From Plazaster borealis (taxonomy: Eukaryota > Echinodermata > Asteroidea > Forcipulatida > Labidiasteridae), in the NCBI GenBank assembly GCA_021014325.1, contig CM037464.1:7595127-7659126 (forward strand): a DNA stretch of 64,000 nucleotides, read 5' to 3'. Numbering within the stretch: the stretch's first letter is position 1; each line of letters opens with the position of its first letter. A model generated the notes under the pieces. The model had not been told where the DNA came from and did no database searches. It saw only the letters and a program-made list of their open reading frames with translations. Below are positions 14,574 to 27,700 of the stretch, piece by piece. Both the position numbers and the translations under genes were made by a program.

Positions 14574-14728
14574 GGCCTAAAAAAAAAAAATGTTATGTTG
14601 GCGTACAACCCGACCGACCCTAAAAATACAGCCGACCCTGGATATTTTTTTCTTAAGAATCCGACCTACCTACCCTATTTTTTCTGGCCTGTTACGCCAA
14701 CATAACGTTGTTTTTTTTAGGCAGGCCT
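14574..14728. mobile_element. 155-bp MITE with AGGCC-(A)n-TGTTATGTTGGCGTA ends
   Basis: The left end is AGGCCTA, an A-run, then TGTTATGTTGGCGTA. The right end is its complement (TACGCCAACATAACGTTG, T-run, AGGCAGGCC). The middle carries CCGACCGACCCTA repeats. A related half end is at 26112-26145. Confidence 0.7.
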
Positions 14729-15731
14729 TAGTAAAAAAAAATTGATCATAAAATACTGCTATTTAGTGTGCACACAGCTTGTTCCCGAGTCAAAATACTT
14801 GGTTTGCTACGCAAAATCGCTGGACGAAATAAGTTCCCTGTACACCCTGTATTATGTACTGTAGTAACAGGACACATTAATTTGCTTGTAAAACACAATT
14901 AAGTTTCTGCTTATTATAAGCGCAAATAGAAAGTTCACCAGCCGAAAATGCTGACATACTGTAAGTGCTGTTTGTGATTGTTTCCCTGCTTGAGAGCAAA
15001 TCAATTTGTTTAGCAATTTATATTTTATGCTGAAGGACTGTCAGAATGTGGTCAATAATGCAAGCTTCACGTACTGACCTACATGTAGATTGAGTTTTGC
15101 ATTCAATGGCCACAGAGTCCTTTTACTGAATTTACACTACGTAGTATTTCCACAGACAACGCTGTAACATGAACTTTCCTCAAGAGAACTGAATCTCTTC
15201 TAACAAGGCAGCAACAGGGAGAAATATTTGCTCCTGACAAATGTCGTAAAATGGCATTTCGAGGGAAGTACTTACACAACGTCCTTCGTGAGTAAATGTT
15301 AAGGGAGTGAACTGCTCGACAGAGATATCAGATGGAAAAAGGAAAAAAGTCACCAAGGGGATTTCTTGAGGATCTTTTGCTTGATTGTAAGGATGCAATG
15401 ACCTACAGTTTAGGAAGACTAGCTTATAGTTTCGTATCGGTTGGATCAGGCCATTGATTGTTATCATGGAGTAGCCATCTCACAATCTGTCATTATCAAT
15501 GTATCCAAAATGTATTCCATTTCTTTTTACAGTACATTCAGAAATGCAACTTTGTTATTGAAACAAGGAAAACACTATGCCCTGTCGGCTTGCTTTGCGT
15601 GCGGGGCATAGCAAAAAGAGGAAACGGCCTGGAATACAAAAAAGGTGTTTTGTTAACCATAGAAATACTCAAGCATGGTCTGCTCGATCTCATAGGCCAC
15701 CCAACATAAGATCTTTAAAACTTCAGTGGAA

Positions 15732-16137
15732 TTCATCCTCTTCTATGGGTGTGAGTCCAGGGCCCTGACCAATCAAATCACTGCATCTATTGAATTCATC
15801 GATGGCACCTGTACACAGGGCTGTGCAGAATGTTTCTTACCAACATTACATGTATCTCTTTAATCCGCTCTACATGTATTTGGCTCCCATGTCCATTGCC
15901 ATCTCCACCATCATCAGCCAGCGTCGCATTCGGCTAGCCGGTCACATTTTCTACCATAATGATGTAATGAGACAGCTAGTCCTGTCCTTCTCTGGAAGCC
16001 TGTAGGGGTCACACCACCATGACCTTAAAATTATCCATCTTTTTGAAACTGGTCTACAAAGTCTATCACTCTCGAACACTAAGCTTGACATCAGGGACAG
16101 ATGGGCACAACTCACCGATCACGGAAGTAAATCATAA
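15732..16137 (+). pseudogene. Decayed non-LTR retrotransposon reverse-transcriptase C-terminus
   Basis: Two frames give the C-terminal tail of a LINE ORF2-type protein. The first starts FILFYGCESRALTNQ; a frameshift near 15830 leads to ISQRRIRLAGHIFYHND, an in-frame TAG (16003-16005), then GSHHHDLK and DRWAQLTDHGSKS before TAA. The motif order YGCE-SW/R-LT..., QNVS, ISQRRxRLAGH and a final DRxxW block is characteristic of the region after the RT domain in RTE/CR1-like LINEs. The RT catalytic domain itself is missing, and so is the 5' portion, as expected for a 5'-truncated dead copy. The preceding 150 bp (15577-15730) is open and Arg/Lys-rich but not recognised. Confidence 0.75.
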
Positions 16138-19100
16138 ATGAACAAGTGACTGAATGACAACATCGTCGATGTACATGTTGAGACATTATAAAAATAAATG
16201 AGGAAACAAGCTGATGATATGCCTTAAACCTTAAGAGACATGTTGATTTTTAGCCCCATTATACATGCTATACTCAGGAAAAATGTCAGGAAAATTAGTA
16301 TGAAACAGAAATACATGGCTTTGTTTTAGAATTGTAGATTCTATGTTAACATGGGGAAATTTGAAAATGTCAATTCGGTCCAATCTTTGACCCTCTGCTT
16401 TGAGCGGAAGTAGCTCAAATGTTGTGGCCGTTTGCGGCTGCTATGAGCATTTTGGTACTGTAAGCCGTTTGCAGCCACTATGGTCTCTAAAAGGTTAGAA
16501 TAAGAAAAACCTGCGCATGCAATATTTCTATTCACAATACATGTAAGTGGCAGGCAAAGAAACGTGTACACATATGTACTAGTGTACATACGCAGATGCT
16601 GGACTTGAACCCATGGTCTCTTGATTACTTTATTCTGAGCACTTTACCAAGTGAGCTATACAGCTCGATGTTGGAGTGGGTTCAAATGCACTCGTTGGTT
16701 CAACTAAGAGAAACTTTTGCAGACACTGCATGTTCAATGCAAATCTACATAAATGGCAGCAAACTCAAGTACTAGGCAATTCTAATCAACTTCTTAGAGA
16801 TGTGCGCTTAGCTAGAAGTATGCATTTTACATTTGGCCAACTATAATTTGCCATGTCATGTCTGTTGGAACAAGTCAACAGCCAATCTTTAACTGCCATT
16901 TCTCCAGGGATCGGGGGGGGGGGGGGATGCACATGATACAACATGGAAAAAAAGCAATCAGCAGGAATCACTCATGACATGATCTACAAGCTTTACATGT
17001 GTACCTGTATTCTCAAAAGAGGACCTACTGTACATGTACATGTGTAGGAGGCCTGGATTTTCACCTTCTGAGAGGGCAAGGCTATAAGGGCAGTTCAATT
17101 GAAGAATCTTAAAGTCTATGGGAAATTTTTAAAGGGACACCAAGGCCAAGACCAGGGCAAAAAAGGCCACGGCCTCCGTATGATTCCAGACCCAACATAT
17201 TAGGCCCACACACGTTTGTACAAAATATGTACTTCATGTACTTGAAAGAATTTCATAAAGTTGTTTTAAGTAGAAAATAATGCTAGCAAATTTCTTTTGC
17301 TAAAAGCAAAACATAGCAGAGCACCAGCAGCACTGGTATAAAACTGAGGCCATTTTGACTGGTAACCTTGTTTGCCTATAGCAAAATTTGCCTGTGCTTA
17401 ATCTTCTTTGACATGTGATGCTCTTACAATGTATGTTTAAATGGCTCTCCATACAGAAAATCAACTTCTTAAATCCTCGTAAAGGTTCAGAGTGATCGAA
17501 TCAAGACAGTTCACAGACCTTTATCGATTCTGTGGGTTAAGATTGTCTAAATCATTGTACAGATGTATTGAATGCCTACATATAATACGTCTTCATTTTT
17601 TTCGTGAGTGTGTTGTTCTGTTTCATTTTTATTTGTTTGATGTTTTGTTTCCTTTTCCTAGAGACCTGCACGTACATTGTATGCTATAGGTTGGGGATCG
17701 GAAGGAAAACAAAACGTGAAGGGGGGGGGGGGGGTGTCTGAACTGTATGTGGGACTACATACGTACCATAATGATTCTAATTTAACCGTAGCGGTAATCA
17801 GAGGAAATGCAAAGTACAAGGTTTCCTTTACAGTACAAGACATTCATTAAAAAACTATTTTTGTTTCTTTAGAAAACTGTCAAAATTCACTGGAGACACT
17901 TGGCATTTCACATGTTTTACAGCATCTTGGTGTTTGCCAATAAGTGCTTAGGGTTTCGTTCTCATAAGGGCAAGGCACGTTTTACATTAGCTTAAAGGGC
18001 ACCTCCATAACAAATGTAACTTTCTACTGGAATGTTTCAAGGGACACCAAAGGCAATGACCAAGGCATGGCTGCCAACATTTGCATCTTGCAATCAGGGA
18101 GATTTTGTACAACAATCAGGGAGACTTAGATAAATTTACATATATACAATCAACAATAGGGGACAAGTTCCATAATCAGAGAGATTGTAAAACTTGTTCA
18201 TCAAAACACAGAAATATTGGTTTATTTTCAGGGAACTTTCTGCAGAATTAGGGAGAGTTGGCAGCTCTGCCAAGGGCATGGAGGCAATTGCCACCATTGC
18301 CATGAAGCATGTGAAGTACTTACTTACACTTGTTTTACATACATGTATGACCTTTTATAACTTGTATAGTGCAGGACCTTTTATAAATTGTAGTGTACAC
18401 GTGTAGGTATACACATGCAAACAGGTGACAAACAGTACAGTGACATTATGTAGTTTAGGTGTGTACATCATTGCATACATGTAATCATACACATGTACCC
18501 ACTTTGCATTAGTTGTCTGGATCACAGTAATAAACTATGATTTCACTCTCACAAGAGGGCGACATTTTTAAATGCTGCTCCCAAAAAATGTTAACAAGTT
18601 TAAAACTTTGTTTTGTTCTTTTAAAAAAACTTTTGATGGAATGGGGTAAATATATGCCCATCCACTGCCCATGTTTTAGTGTTACCTATTGCAATGAACA
18701 GGTACACAAAAATATGTTAATGGTTTTTTAGGCATTGCATGGTGAGGTATCAATGTATACATATTCGGTTTGCGGTAACACCATGTGTACTACTTTGCTG
18801 TGTACATATAGATTTTGTTCTTTGAGAACTTGTCTCACCATTTATTCTACTGCCGCAAAGTAGATTTCGGAATTCGGGACACTACTAAGTTCTGAAAAGT
18901 TTAACTGTCCTGCTTATTAATTATTACCTGGGCGGAAGGTAGGAAATAGGCTGTGCTTAGTGGATCGAGGGGACTTCTCGTAACTTCCCTGCCGCGGAAT
19001 GAGTTCTTATTTGGTCTGCAAGGTTTCGACTAGCTTGCTCTAGTCATCGTCTTGTCATACACAAATGTTCCACTACTTGTCATAAAGTACATTACATCCA

Positions 19101-19319
19101 TGGTACATGTTACAAGAAAAATCCCAGCTGAATCTGTACATTGTACATTTAGGTCGTTAATGGAAAGACGGAGTTAGTTTTTTGCTACATGTACATGTTA
19201 CCTGCATGGATACAAGTCACTTTAAAATAAATGCTAAAGCTGAAGATCGATATCCTCACCAAAGTGCACTGCTTTTAAAAATGTAGCTCCTTTCGGAAAA
19301 CGCGAGGCTACACTGTTAA
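16138..19319. other. Unassigned DNA with repeat fragments
   Basis: The block 17060-17170 (AATCTTAAAGTCTA...CACCAAGGCCAAGACCAGGG) recurs at 33485-33640 and, degraded, at 17990-18070. Poly-G runs occur at 16914-16926 and 17722-17733. No coding evidence. Confidence 0.5.
16592..16668 (-). mobile_element. tRNA-like sequence (probable SINE head, inverted)
   Basis: The minus strand shows A box TAGCTCACTTGG and B box GGGTTCAAGTCC about 45 nt apart, but no convincing acceptor or anticodon stem. It is best read as a decayed SINE head or tRNA pseudogene. Confidence 0.55.
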
Positions 19320-19687
19320 AGGCATCGTACACGTTTGGTAATTGTCAAAGACCAGTGTTCTCACTTGGTGTATCCCAACATATGCATAATATAACAAGCC
19401 TATGAAAATTTGGGCTCAATTGGTCATCGAAGTTGCAAGAAAATGATGAAAGAAAAAACACCCTTGTTGTACAAATTTGTGTGCTTTCAGATAGGAATAA
19501 AAGGCTTCTAGCTAGAAGTCTTTTATTATTTTAGTGAGAAATTACCTCTTTCTCAAAAACTACGTTACTTCAGAGGGAGTCGTTTCTCACAATGTTTTAT
19601 ACTACCAACAGCTCTCTGTTACTTGTTACCAAGTCAGTTTTCATGCTAATATATATTTTGAGTAATTACCAAACGTGTACGATGCCT
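19320..19687 (+). mobile_element. TTAA MITE family A, copy 1
   Basis: A 368-bp non-coding element is flanked by TTAA on both sides (19316-19319, 19688-19691). Terminal inverted repeats begin AGGCATCGTACACGTTTGG. The interior is closely similar to the copy at 23397-23764. The TTAA duplication points to a piggyBac- or Kolobok-type transposase acting in trans; this is family knowledge, and no transposase is present here. Confidence 0.85.
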
Positions 19688-19691
19688 TTAA

Positions 19692-21424
19692 AAACTTTAA
19701 AAATTTTCCAAGTTCCTTTTTCTCGAGCTACAATAACACACGTAAAGTGTTCAAGTTGGCATTCTACCCTTCACTTTACAGGATTTTATCTTATTCCATG
19801 TATCACAAATTCCTCCGCAGCACTTGATAATAAACACAAATTCTTCCTTAAATATCAACTCTTTCAACAGTCTGTCCATGACCTACTTGCAATTTGAATT
19901 GCTAGCACTATACTTGCATTAGATAAATCGCACCGAGGCTTATGGGGTTCGACTGGCTTAAAAACCTTTGCCTTCAGCAACTCAAGGATCAGGCCTTCCG
20001 GCTTTCAATCAACAGTCGCCAAGATCTCTACTCTACCATTATACAAGATTGGGTCTGTATCATGCAGAGCCTTGCTGTACTTTTACCTTGTCTTTAATTA
20101 GACAGACCTACTGAAGCTTCCAATCATTTTCATTGGGAATACGATTGCAAACGGCAACCTTAATAAGAATCCTAAAAATTGTGTGTGCAAATTGTTCCTC
20201 CTGTCAAGAAGTAAAGACATTAGTGACTAAGTAGTCGGAATCCACCATGTAAAGGTTCCAGCTTGTACTGATAATCCTCTGCGTACATTAGTAAGCCTAA
20301 GACTTCAAATTTCCAATAAGTTTAGCTGTAAACAGAAAGTTTGAAAGTCCACAACTCGGTTAAAATAGCAATCCACATGTACAGTGCGCACAGTAAATAA
20401 CTATCCCCATGTACTCACGTGTTGGTATAATGTAAGTTGCTGTTAACCTCAGACTAAGGCCCCCCTGATTGGACATTGTGCGCAACAAACCACCCACTTT
20501 AAAAAATATTGAATTTAATCCAATGGATCCCCCTGATTGGGTGACAGGATGAGGAACAAATATAAGCTGGCATTTACAATAGGAACGTGGCTCTTGGTGT
20601 ATGAAGGTTGAATATACCATCGACTCTCCACGGATCAACATGACACTATCACTTAGTGAATGTGCATGTGGGGCTGTCACATGGTTGAGTTCGTGCACAT
20701 GATGCTTTCCTGGGTTGTAGTTTCACCAATAAATGTGCAACCTCGTGTCGAGAGCCTTGGTAAAGGCTACTTAAAATGTACGCCATTCTAAATGAACATT
20801 TTTTATAAATTATATCAGAAGAACGTGCAGAGTGAAATCATGGCAAGAATTCCAAAGGTGCAGTGAGATGCTATTCTTTTCAACATGCTGCCATTTCCAG
20901 CATGTATGTAATACTAATTAGAAATATGTGACCTACATATTCCCATGTCTTAATTCTTAATTTCCCATAGCCATAATTTATGTAATTATGTATCAGGTAC
21001 ATACATGTAGATGTACAGGTTGAATGAGACTGCTGTTTACGGCCACTGATGCAGGTTGCTGGTGTTTCCTGTCTAAGAGTTGAAAGTTAATGGTGTGGAA
21101 TAATTACTATTCCAAAACCAATGGCGACACGTCCCTTTCCCATTCCCTGTTGACAAGGAAAGTGGACTTGTATTTAAATTGGATATAATACTGTATTTTA
21201 TCTACATGTATACTCGTCAGCTTGCTTTTGATTAGTAGAGATGAGACTATTAGGGTACTGTGGGAGCGAGGCCATTTCTTGCTTTGTATGCGAGAAGAAG
21301 AATTTTGAACTGATTTGGTTCGATGATGGGAAGTCAGTGTCAAGAGCTGAGAAACACCGTGACATGTTTACTGTGCTTAGCTTTCATGTAACCATACGTG
21401 CTTGTACGGTGACTGCTCTATATT
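19692..21424. other. Unassigned DNA
   Basis: No defined repeat or exon recognised. A 112-codon minus-strand open stretch (20360-20698) has no recognisable domain. Confidence 0.45.
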
Positions 21425-21549
21425 CCGACACCTCTATGTTCCGAAAAACCCCTGATGATTTACACGCTAGTGTTAGGGTTAGGGTTAGGGTTAGGGTAAG
21501 GGTTAAGATAAGGAAAATACACAGGGGGGGGTCGGAACATAGGGGTGTC
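21425..21549. repeat. Telomere-like (TTAGGG)4 tract inside an inverted repeat
   Basis: TTAGGG occurs four times in a row at 21473-21496, followed by TAAGGG. It is flanked by GACACCTCTATGTTCCGA (21427-21444) and its complement (21532-21549) with one mismatch. Further GTCGGAACAT words follow at 21570-21582. Confidence 0.82.
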
Positions 21550-21989
21550 AAAACATACAGTACAAGTAGGGTCGTCGGAACATGTAGGGATGTAACCATT
21601 TGTACACATTGGAGTGGGGCAATGTAACTGGTTGTACAAAAATCTACAAAAGTTGCAAATTTCAAGATGTGATCTGGCCTGATTCTTCACTGATGCAATT
21701 GCCTTCATGCAATTTGCCTTCATGCCCTTGGCGATTGCCTGGGTGCCCCTAATAATGATCTGGTAGAAATTTACATTTCCCTCACTGAGGTGCCGTAAAG
21801 GAAAAACTTCCTTAGCCCTTTTATGTCTTTATAGTTACCATTAAGAACGAAGTATCATGCCTGTGAAATGTGATCAAGCACATTGCATTGAGCCAAACTG
21901 ATATTGATGATGCATTAAATGAATTAGTAAAACAAAATCTAATTTAAGTGGTTTTTTTAGAATATAATATAAAAGGTTTTCTCATTTAA

Positions 21990-22366
21990 AGGGATTGTAA
22001 ACGTTTGGTAATTGGAACTGACTGTTTTTTCTCAATCCTACAGAGTTGTAGGGAAACATACGTACCATAAAACTAACCTGTGAAAATTTCATTTCAAAAG
22101 GTGGTAGCATTTTTTAGATATTGTCGAAAATCTGGAGCCGTTATGTCAACGCAGGAAGAATAATCTGCAATTGGAATACACAATCTGAGAAACGTTACTG
22201 CAGTACACTTCTCAGATTTAAATTTTTGGGGAAAAAAGTGATATCTTTTTCCACAGCCGCAGTACTTCGAAGTGAAAAGTTTCTCAAAATGCATTATACT
22301 ACTTACCGAGTAAGTTTTTTAATTGCCATTAATTTTCAGAGTAATTACCAAACGAATACAGACCCT
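21990..22366 (+). mobile_element. TTAA MITE, family A subfamily 2
   Basis: The element is flanked by TTAA (21986-21989, 22367-22370). Its ends, AGGGATTGTAAACGTTTGG and its approximate complement, share the ACGTTTGGTAATT core with family A. The interior differs and instead matches, in reverse, 62916-63266 and the fragment at 23142-23392. Confidence 0.8.
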
Positions 22367-22445
22367 TTAAGTTTACTTTCCTTTTGACATTCGATATTTT
22401 GTTTGATAACCAAGCTAATGGCATGCATACATGTAATCGATATTT

Positions 22446-22560
22446 TAAATAATTTGGGGTTGAACAAAGAAAAATTGACAAGAGCGGGATTTAAACCAAT
22501 GACCACCTCCGGATTAACTTGCCGGCACTCTACCAACTGAGCTATCTAGCCCTATGTTGG
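22446..22560 (-). mobile_element. tRNA-derived SINE family S3 fragment (inverted)
   Basis: On the minus strand it reads GGGCTAGATAGCTCAGTTGG, GCCGGCAAGTTAATCCGGAG, then GGTTTAAATCCCGCTCT and the TTTTTCTTTGTTCAACCCC tail. Good A and B boxes are visible. The 5' block found in 44480-44740 is absent. Confidence 0.75.
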
Positions 22561-22734
22561 CAGTATAAAGTTTTTAAAATAATTGTTGTTTACTCTAAAC
22601 TTGACATTTTCTAAACTTGACATTTTAAGTGTTTTAATTTATTTATACCCAATTATGATTTACCAACCTGATGACTACATTACTATACATTAAATAGGAC
22701 GAAACATAGCCATGTCCCTCCAGGGATGGAGAGG

Positions 22735-22822
22735 ATTTTTTCTTCTTCTTTATTTCTTTCTTTCTTTCTTTATTTTAATTTTATTACTATTATTATTATT
22801 ATTATTATTTTTTTTTTTTTTG
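22735..22822 (+). repeat. Low-complexity (TTTC)n, (ATT)n and T run
   Basis: Consecutive simple repeats ending in a T14 run and GGGGG. No other feature is visible. Confidence 0.85.
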
Positions 22823-23141
22823 GGGGTTTACACTATCGAATGACATTTGTTTTCTAATTTTGTTATTCTCTAAGCCCTGACATTTGAGATGACTTTGTTG
22901 GATTACAACTAGACTGATGACATGTAGACGTTCATTTTAAATAAATGAACCTATTTTCTAATAGGCTTTTTTTGTTTCTCTGAATTTGACATTTGAGATG
23001 ACTTTTGCGGCAAAGAGTTGTTTTTGTTATGATCAAAGCAAATAAACGCCACATCCGTAGTTCTTTTCCTGCTGTGAATACAAATAATATCTCCCCCAAA
23101 CCTGTTAAAATCCACAATTTTTTAGCAGTGCTATTTTTTTT

Positions 23142-23392
23142 TACAACTCCTCGGACTAAGTTTAGAGGAGGTTCTGATAGTATAAAGCATTTTGAGAATC
23201 ATTTCACTTCAAAGTAATGTGGATATATATTTAAAAAGATCTACATTTTAAGACAGATTTTATCCCTCAAAATTTGAATCTGAGAACTGTCAGTAACGTT
23301 TCTCAGATTGTGTATTCCAATATGGATTATTCTTCCTGCATGGACATAACCGCTCCAGATTTTCGGCAATATCTCATAACTAAATTTATCCT
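23142..23392 (-). mobile_element. Truncated TTAA MITE, subfamily 2
   Basis: The interior matches 62916-63266 and the reverse complement of 21990-22366, sharing for example ACGTTTCTCAGATTGTGTAT and a CCGCTCCAGATTTTCGGC segment. The ends have decayed. It abuts the full MITE at 23397. Confidence 0.7.
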
Positions 23393-23396
23393 TTAA

Positions 23397-23764
23397 AGGC
23401 ATCGTACACATTTGGTAATTGTCAAAGACCAGTGTTCTCATTTGGTGTATCCCAACATATGCATAAAACAACAAGCCTGTGAAAATTTGGGCTCAATTGG
23501 TCATCGAAGTTGCAAGAAAATGATGAAAGAAAAAACACCCTTGTTGTACAAATTTGTGTGCTTTCAGATAGGAATAAAAGGCTTCTAGCTAGAAGTCTTT
23601 TATTATTTTAGTGAGAAATTACCTCTTTCTCAAAAACTACGTTACTTCAGAGGGAGTCGTTTCTCACAATGTTTTATACTATCAACAGCTCTCTGTTGCT
23701 CGTTACCAAGTCAGTTTTTATGCTAATATATATTTTGAGTAAATACCAAATGTGTACGATACCT
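23397..23764 (+). mobile_element. TTAA MITE family A, copy 3
   Basis: Near-identical over its length to 19320-19687. It is flanked by TTAA at 23393-23396 and 23765-23768. High similarity between the two copies suggests fairly recent mobility of this subfamily. Confidence 0.85.
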
Positions 23765-23858
23765 TTAATGAGCAATATTTTCTGAGACTCTATGGCAATT
23801 CCTAATACATGTACTTGGGACTATGCTAGACATTTTCCAGAAAATTTCATCAGGTTGA

Positions 23859-24222
23859 AGGCAGGGTATACTTTTGGTAATTGTCAAAGACCAGTATCCT
23901 CACTTGGTGTATCCGAAGGTACGCATAAAATAACAAACCTCTGAAAATTTGGGCTCAATTGGTCATCAAAGTTGCAAGAAAATTATGAAAACAAAAAACC
24001 CACCCTAGTTGCATATAAACTAGTGTGCTTTCAGATGCCTGAAGCCTTTCTCAGATTCAAATGTTTGGGTGAAAAATTACCTCTTTCTCTAAAACTACAT
24101 TACTTCAAAGGGGGTCGTTTGTAATGACGTTATATAATATCAACAGCTCTCCAGTGCTCTTTACCAAGTAAGTTTTTATGGTCATTAACTTGTGGAGTAA
24201 TTACCAAAAGTACACCCTGCCT
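23859..24222 (+). mobile_element. TTAA MITE family A, copy 4 (variant termini)
   Basis: The ends read AGGCAGGGTATACTTTTGG and the complement of AGGCAGGGTGTACTTTTGG. Both differ from other copies in the same positions. The flanks are TTGA (a decayed TTAA) and TTAA. The interior is family A. Confidence 0.82.
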
Positions 24223-24338
24223 TTAACTCAAAAGATGATCTAGCTCATTTTTGAGGTGGGGCCATTTGGGCATGTGTGGCAGACACACCCCACACTGAAA
24301 ATGTCTGGAAGCTGTACATGTAGTGGACATTCATCATG

Positions 24339-24762
24339 TGGCGTGTCGTGGCCAGGCGGATAAGAACACCGGACCCAAGCTCTGGTGTTTCTGATCAGCA
24401 GAGTGTGGGTTCGACTCCCAGTCGTGACACTTGTGTCCTTACAAGCAAGACACTTAACCATTATTGCTGCATCCTTTGGGATGAAAGCCGTTGATCTCGT
24501 GTGTTGTGTAATGCACATAAAAGAACCCAGTGCACTTATCAAAAAGAGAAGGGGTTTGCCCCGGTTTGATTGGCTGCATATTGCGCCACAGCACCTTGTA
24601 AACCATTACATGGTGCTACATGTATATAAAGGAGTAGGTCTCATACTTCAAAAACGTAGAGCTACCCACATACCGAGCAGGAAAATACTGACTGTCAAAG
24701 TGCCTTGAGCGTCACCAAGTGACGGATATGAGCGCTATATAAGAAGCCACTATTACTATAAT
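24339..24762 (+). mobile_element. tRNA-Leu-derived SINE, copy 1
   Basis: The head resembles tRNA-Leu(CAA), with A box TGGCCAGGCGG and B box GGTTCGACTCC. The body reads CAAGACACTTAACCA, then AACCCAGTGCACTTATC, then TTGCGCCACAGCACC. The 3' end is AGCGCTATATAAGAA followed by a short ATT-rich tail. The A box is mutated relative to copy 2, so this copy is probably dead. The GCGCTATATAA tail resembles the conserved 3' end shared by several deuterostome SINE and LINE families; that is recollection, not a search. Confidence 0.85.
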
Positions 24763-27700
24763 ATGTACATACACTGTACATGTATGTACCTGGGACTACA
24801 TGTATGCCAAACATTTACCAGTAGGTTTCATCAGATTAACTCACAAGCTGATCTAGCTCATTTAGAAATTAAGGGGTCCCTTTCTCATGGCCCACTGACC
24901 ACACCCACCAGAATGTGCTCGACAGTCGTCCTTTTCCTAATGTACCATGAACATGGGTCCATTGCTATATGTACATGAACATTTGTAAACTTCCTATACA
25001 TGTAGCTACATGTATACTCAGCAGCTCTTTGAGATCCCTCCCTCCCCTTCCCCCTCCTCCTCCACATCGACTCTGAGGCAAAAGTGTCTTGGCAGGAAAC
25101 AGCTGGCAATTTAACTCATTCACTTCCAATTCATTAGCTTATTATAACTCACAGATGGGAATGCGTTTTGATGTACACAGTAGGCACTCAATCCTGTTCG
25201 TAAGTGTGACGTAGTTCCATCAGTGAGCTACGCTACTTCACACAAACTGGCTCCAACGATTACCGGAAGCCCATAGGAAATGCATTGAGCAAGGGTTTCT
25301 TTGATAATTTATGTATGAACAAAATAATAAGAGAGTCTCAAGGTCTAGTCAGAATGTTGTCATAAGAAATGCCTTTAACGATGAAATTAGTGATTTTGGG
25401 GGTAAAATTATACACAAACGTATGCTAGCTTTGAAGCTGGAAGTAGCCAAAACATTAAGTACGTTGAATACCGGATGCATGCCCGTGTGACGTATTGACT
25501 TCCCAGCAGGATAGATCAACCTGCACTTCCTTCTGCAATGCCCTTTTCAACACTATTCATTGTAACTTTTTCACATTAATGTAAAAATCTACAATGAGAG
25601 TGAGACAGCATTTCTTATATTTTATAAATATTTTCTTTTAGTATTTCTTGTACATTATATATATGCACAAGTATGTATATATATATGTACAATCATTTAA
25701 AATTACAAACAATACCATTGATAAAATTCTTCAAGTTACCTAAGTTTTGTCAAGTGACTGTAAAGCAATGGATGCAGCTTTTCATTGGCAACATTTTTAT
25801 TTTTTAAGGCAGGTTGTCCCTGCAAACTGCCAGACAAAGTTAGTCTGGTTACCTGGTTACCTGATTGAGGTATACAAGTAATGCAAGTAAATGTGCCATA
25901 CATGCACTGACTTTTCACTATCTTTTTCTTCTTCTTCTTCTTCTTCTTCTTCTTCTTCTTCTTCTTCTTCTTCTTCTTCTTCTTCTTCTTCTTCTTCTTC
26001 TTCTATTTTGAGTGGTGTCCTTGGTCAATAATGTTACATTGTACATGGAACAAGGACTACATGTAACACATCAACAGGACTGCATACTTGTAGGATACAC
26101 CCTTTCAGTAAGGCCTAAAATAAATAAAAATTATGTTGGCATAACGGGTCCTTGTTACATTGACTCCTGAACCATCTATACTTCTAGTCTTTTTATGTTT
26201 CCCCTGTCAGTAGGCAGGTATGAAGGGTTTGTTGTACACATGAAATTTGTCCCAACTAAAACATTAAATCTTTTGAATTTACAGGATCTTTTATGTAATT
26301 GCACTGACTGGCTGTTCATGTTACAAGAAGGAAATAATAATATATTCCTTTTCAAATTATTTATGTTGTGCACCTAGGTTTATTTCCAAAACAGTTAAAC
26401 GAAACTTGTGAATTCCAGTGAACTGTTTAACTGTTTCTACCATTCCGATCAAAACTTTAAGCCAGCGGATGTCAACAGGTTTTTATAGAACACTATACCC
26501 ACTCCTAAGGGTCACAGAACCAGGTCATAAAACCACAAAGACATAGCTGTGGGGCTTGTCTTTTGATTGAAGAAAGAGTATTACAAAATGAAACAATGTA
26601 TATTAATTACAACAAACTGCAGAGGATTAAGATAAGACGTAATGGGATCGTTTGCATTCAAACTTCAACAAATAAGGCCCATAATCACCAAAAGTATTAC
26701 ATGTATTTACTCTTTAACTTCATGATGTCCAACTATACTCAAGAAACTCAATAACAAGTCTGAAAAAAAAACAAGAACACTGTTTTAAAAGTAAAATCTT
26801 CAAATCAGACTGAATTGTATCCTTGCAAATAAAGAATGCCCGGATTGTCACTGTATGGGTCTTTGCTGCTGAGCAGCATGCAGTATCAATGAGTGAAGAT
26901 TAAATTGCTGAAATAATTGACAACAAAACAGTCAGCCCCTGGGCACATCTTCGACAGCCGTTAAAAAGGTATTAAAGAAATTCAATAAAACTATTTGCTA
27001 TGCAAAAAAGCCTTGCATGTAACCAAGCTAATCACAAACAATTAACACCAACCGTGTACATTGTGCAATTTTTTCACTGTACTCACATTGTTAGCATGTT
27101 ACAAACAGTGCATTCTTGCTGGTAACTCACACCACACTAAAACACGAAATTTCAGAAAAACAATTACATACCTTTTTTTCTTTTTTTTGTAAGAAAAGAA
27201 ACAAGAAAAAACTTCAAAAAGAAGACAAATTCAACTGCGTTTGCTGTACATGTAACTGTAAGAATTTATGCTTATCAATATCACTTGTGACTTGATGTAT
27301 TCAACGCTGCCAATAGACCTTGTGACCTTTGTTTACAATAAGTGTGACCTTGTACATTCTTGGGCCTTTCTGGCAGGCAAGATACTGCACTAGTCATATG
27401 GGAAAGTTTGCATTTTGAGTCATAATTTAAATCAAGAGTTTTAAAAAAGTAACAGCTGACAAAGTTTTGAGATGTACCCCCTTTCATCATATCAAAAGTT
27501 GAAAAAAATAGACAAGTGCAATCACCATAAAATAATTTATTTTTTTTTTCCTTCTTCCTGTGTACAAATATTGCCTGCAGGAAGTCCAGGCTTGGTGACT
27601 CTTTTGTAAACATGTGATGTCACAGGTCACATCGTCTATAGAAAAATACAATTAAATCAAATTGGACTTGACAAGGCTCCCATGAGATATTGAATCTAAA

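Noticed and set aside
21241..21627. 128-codon open frame with VRVRVRV
   Set aside because: It reads through the TTAGGG tract and has no other protein-like feature.
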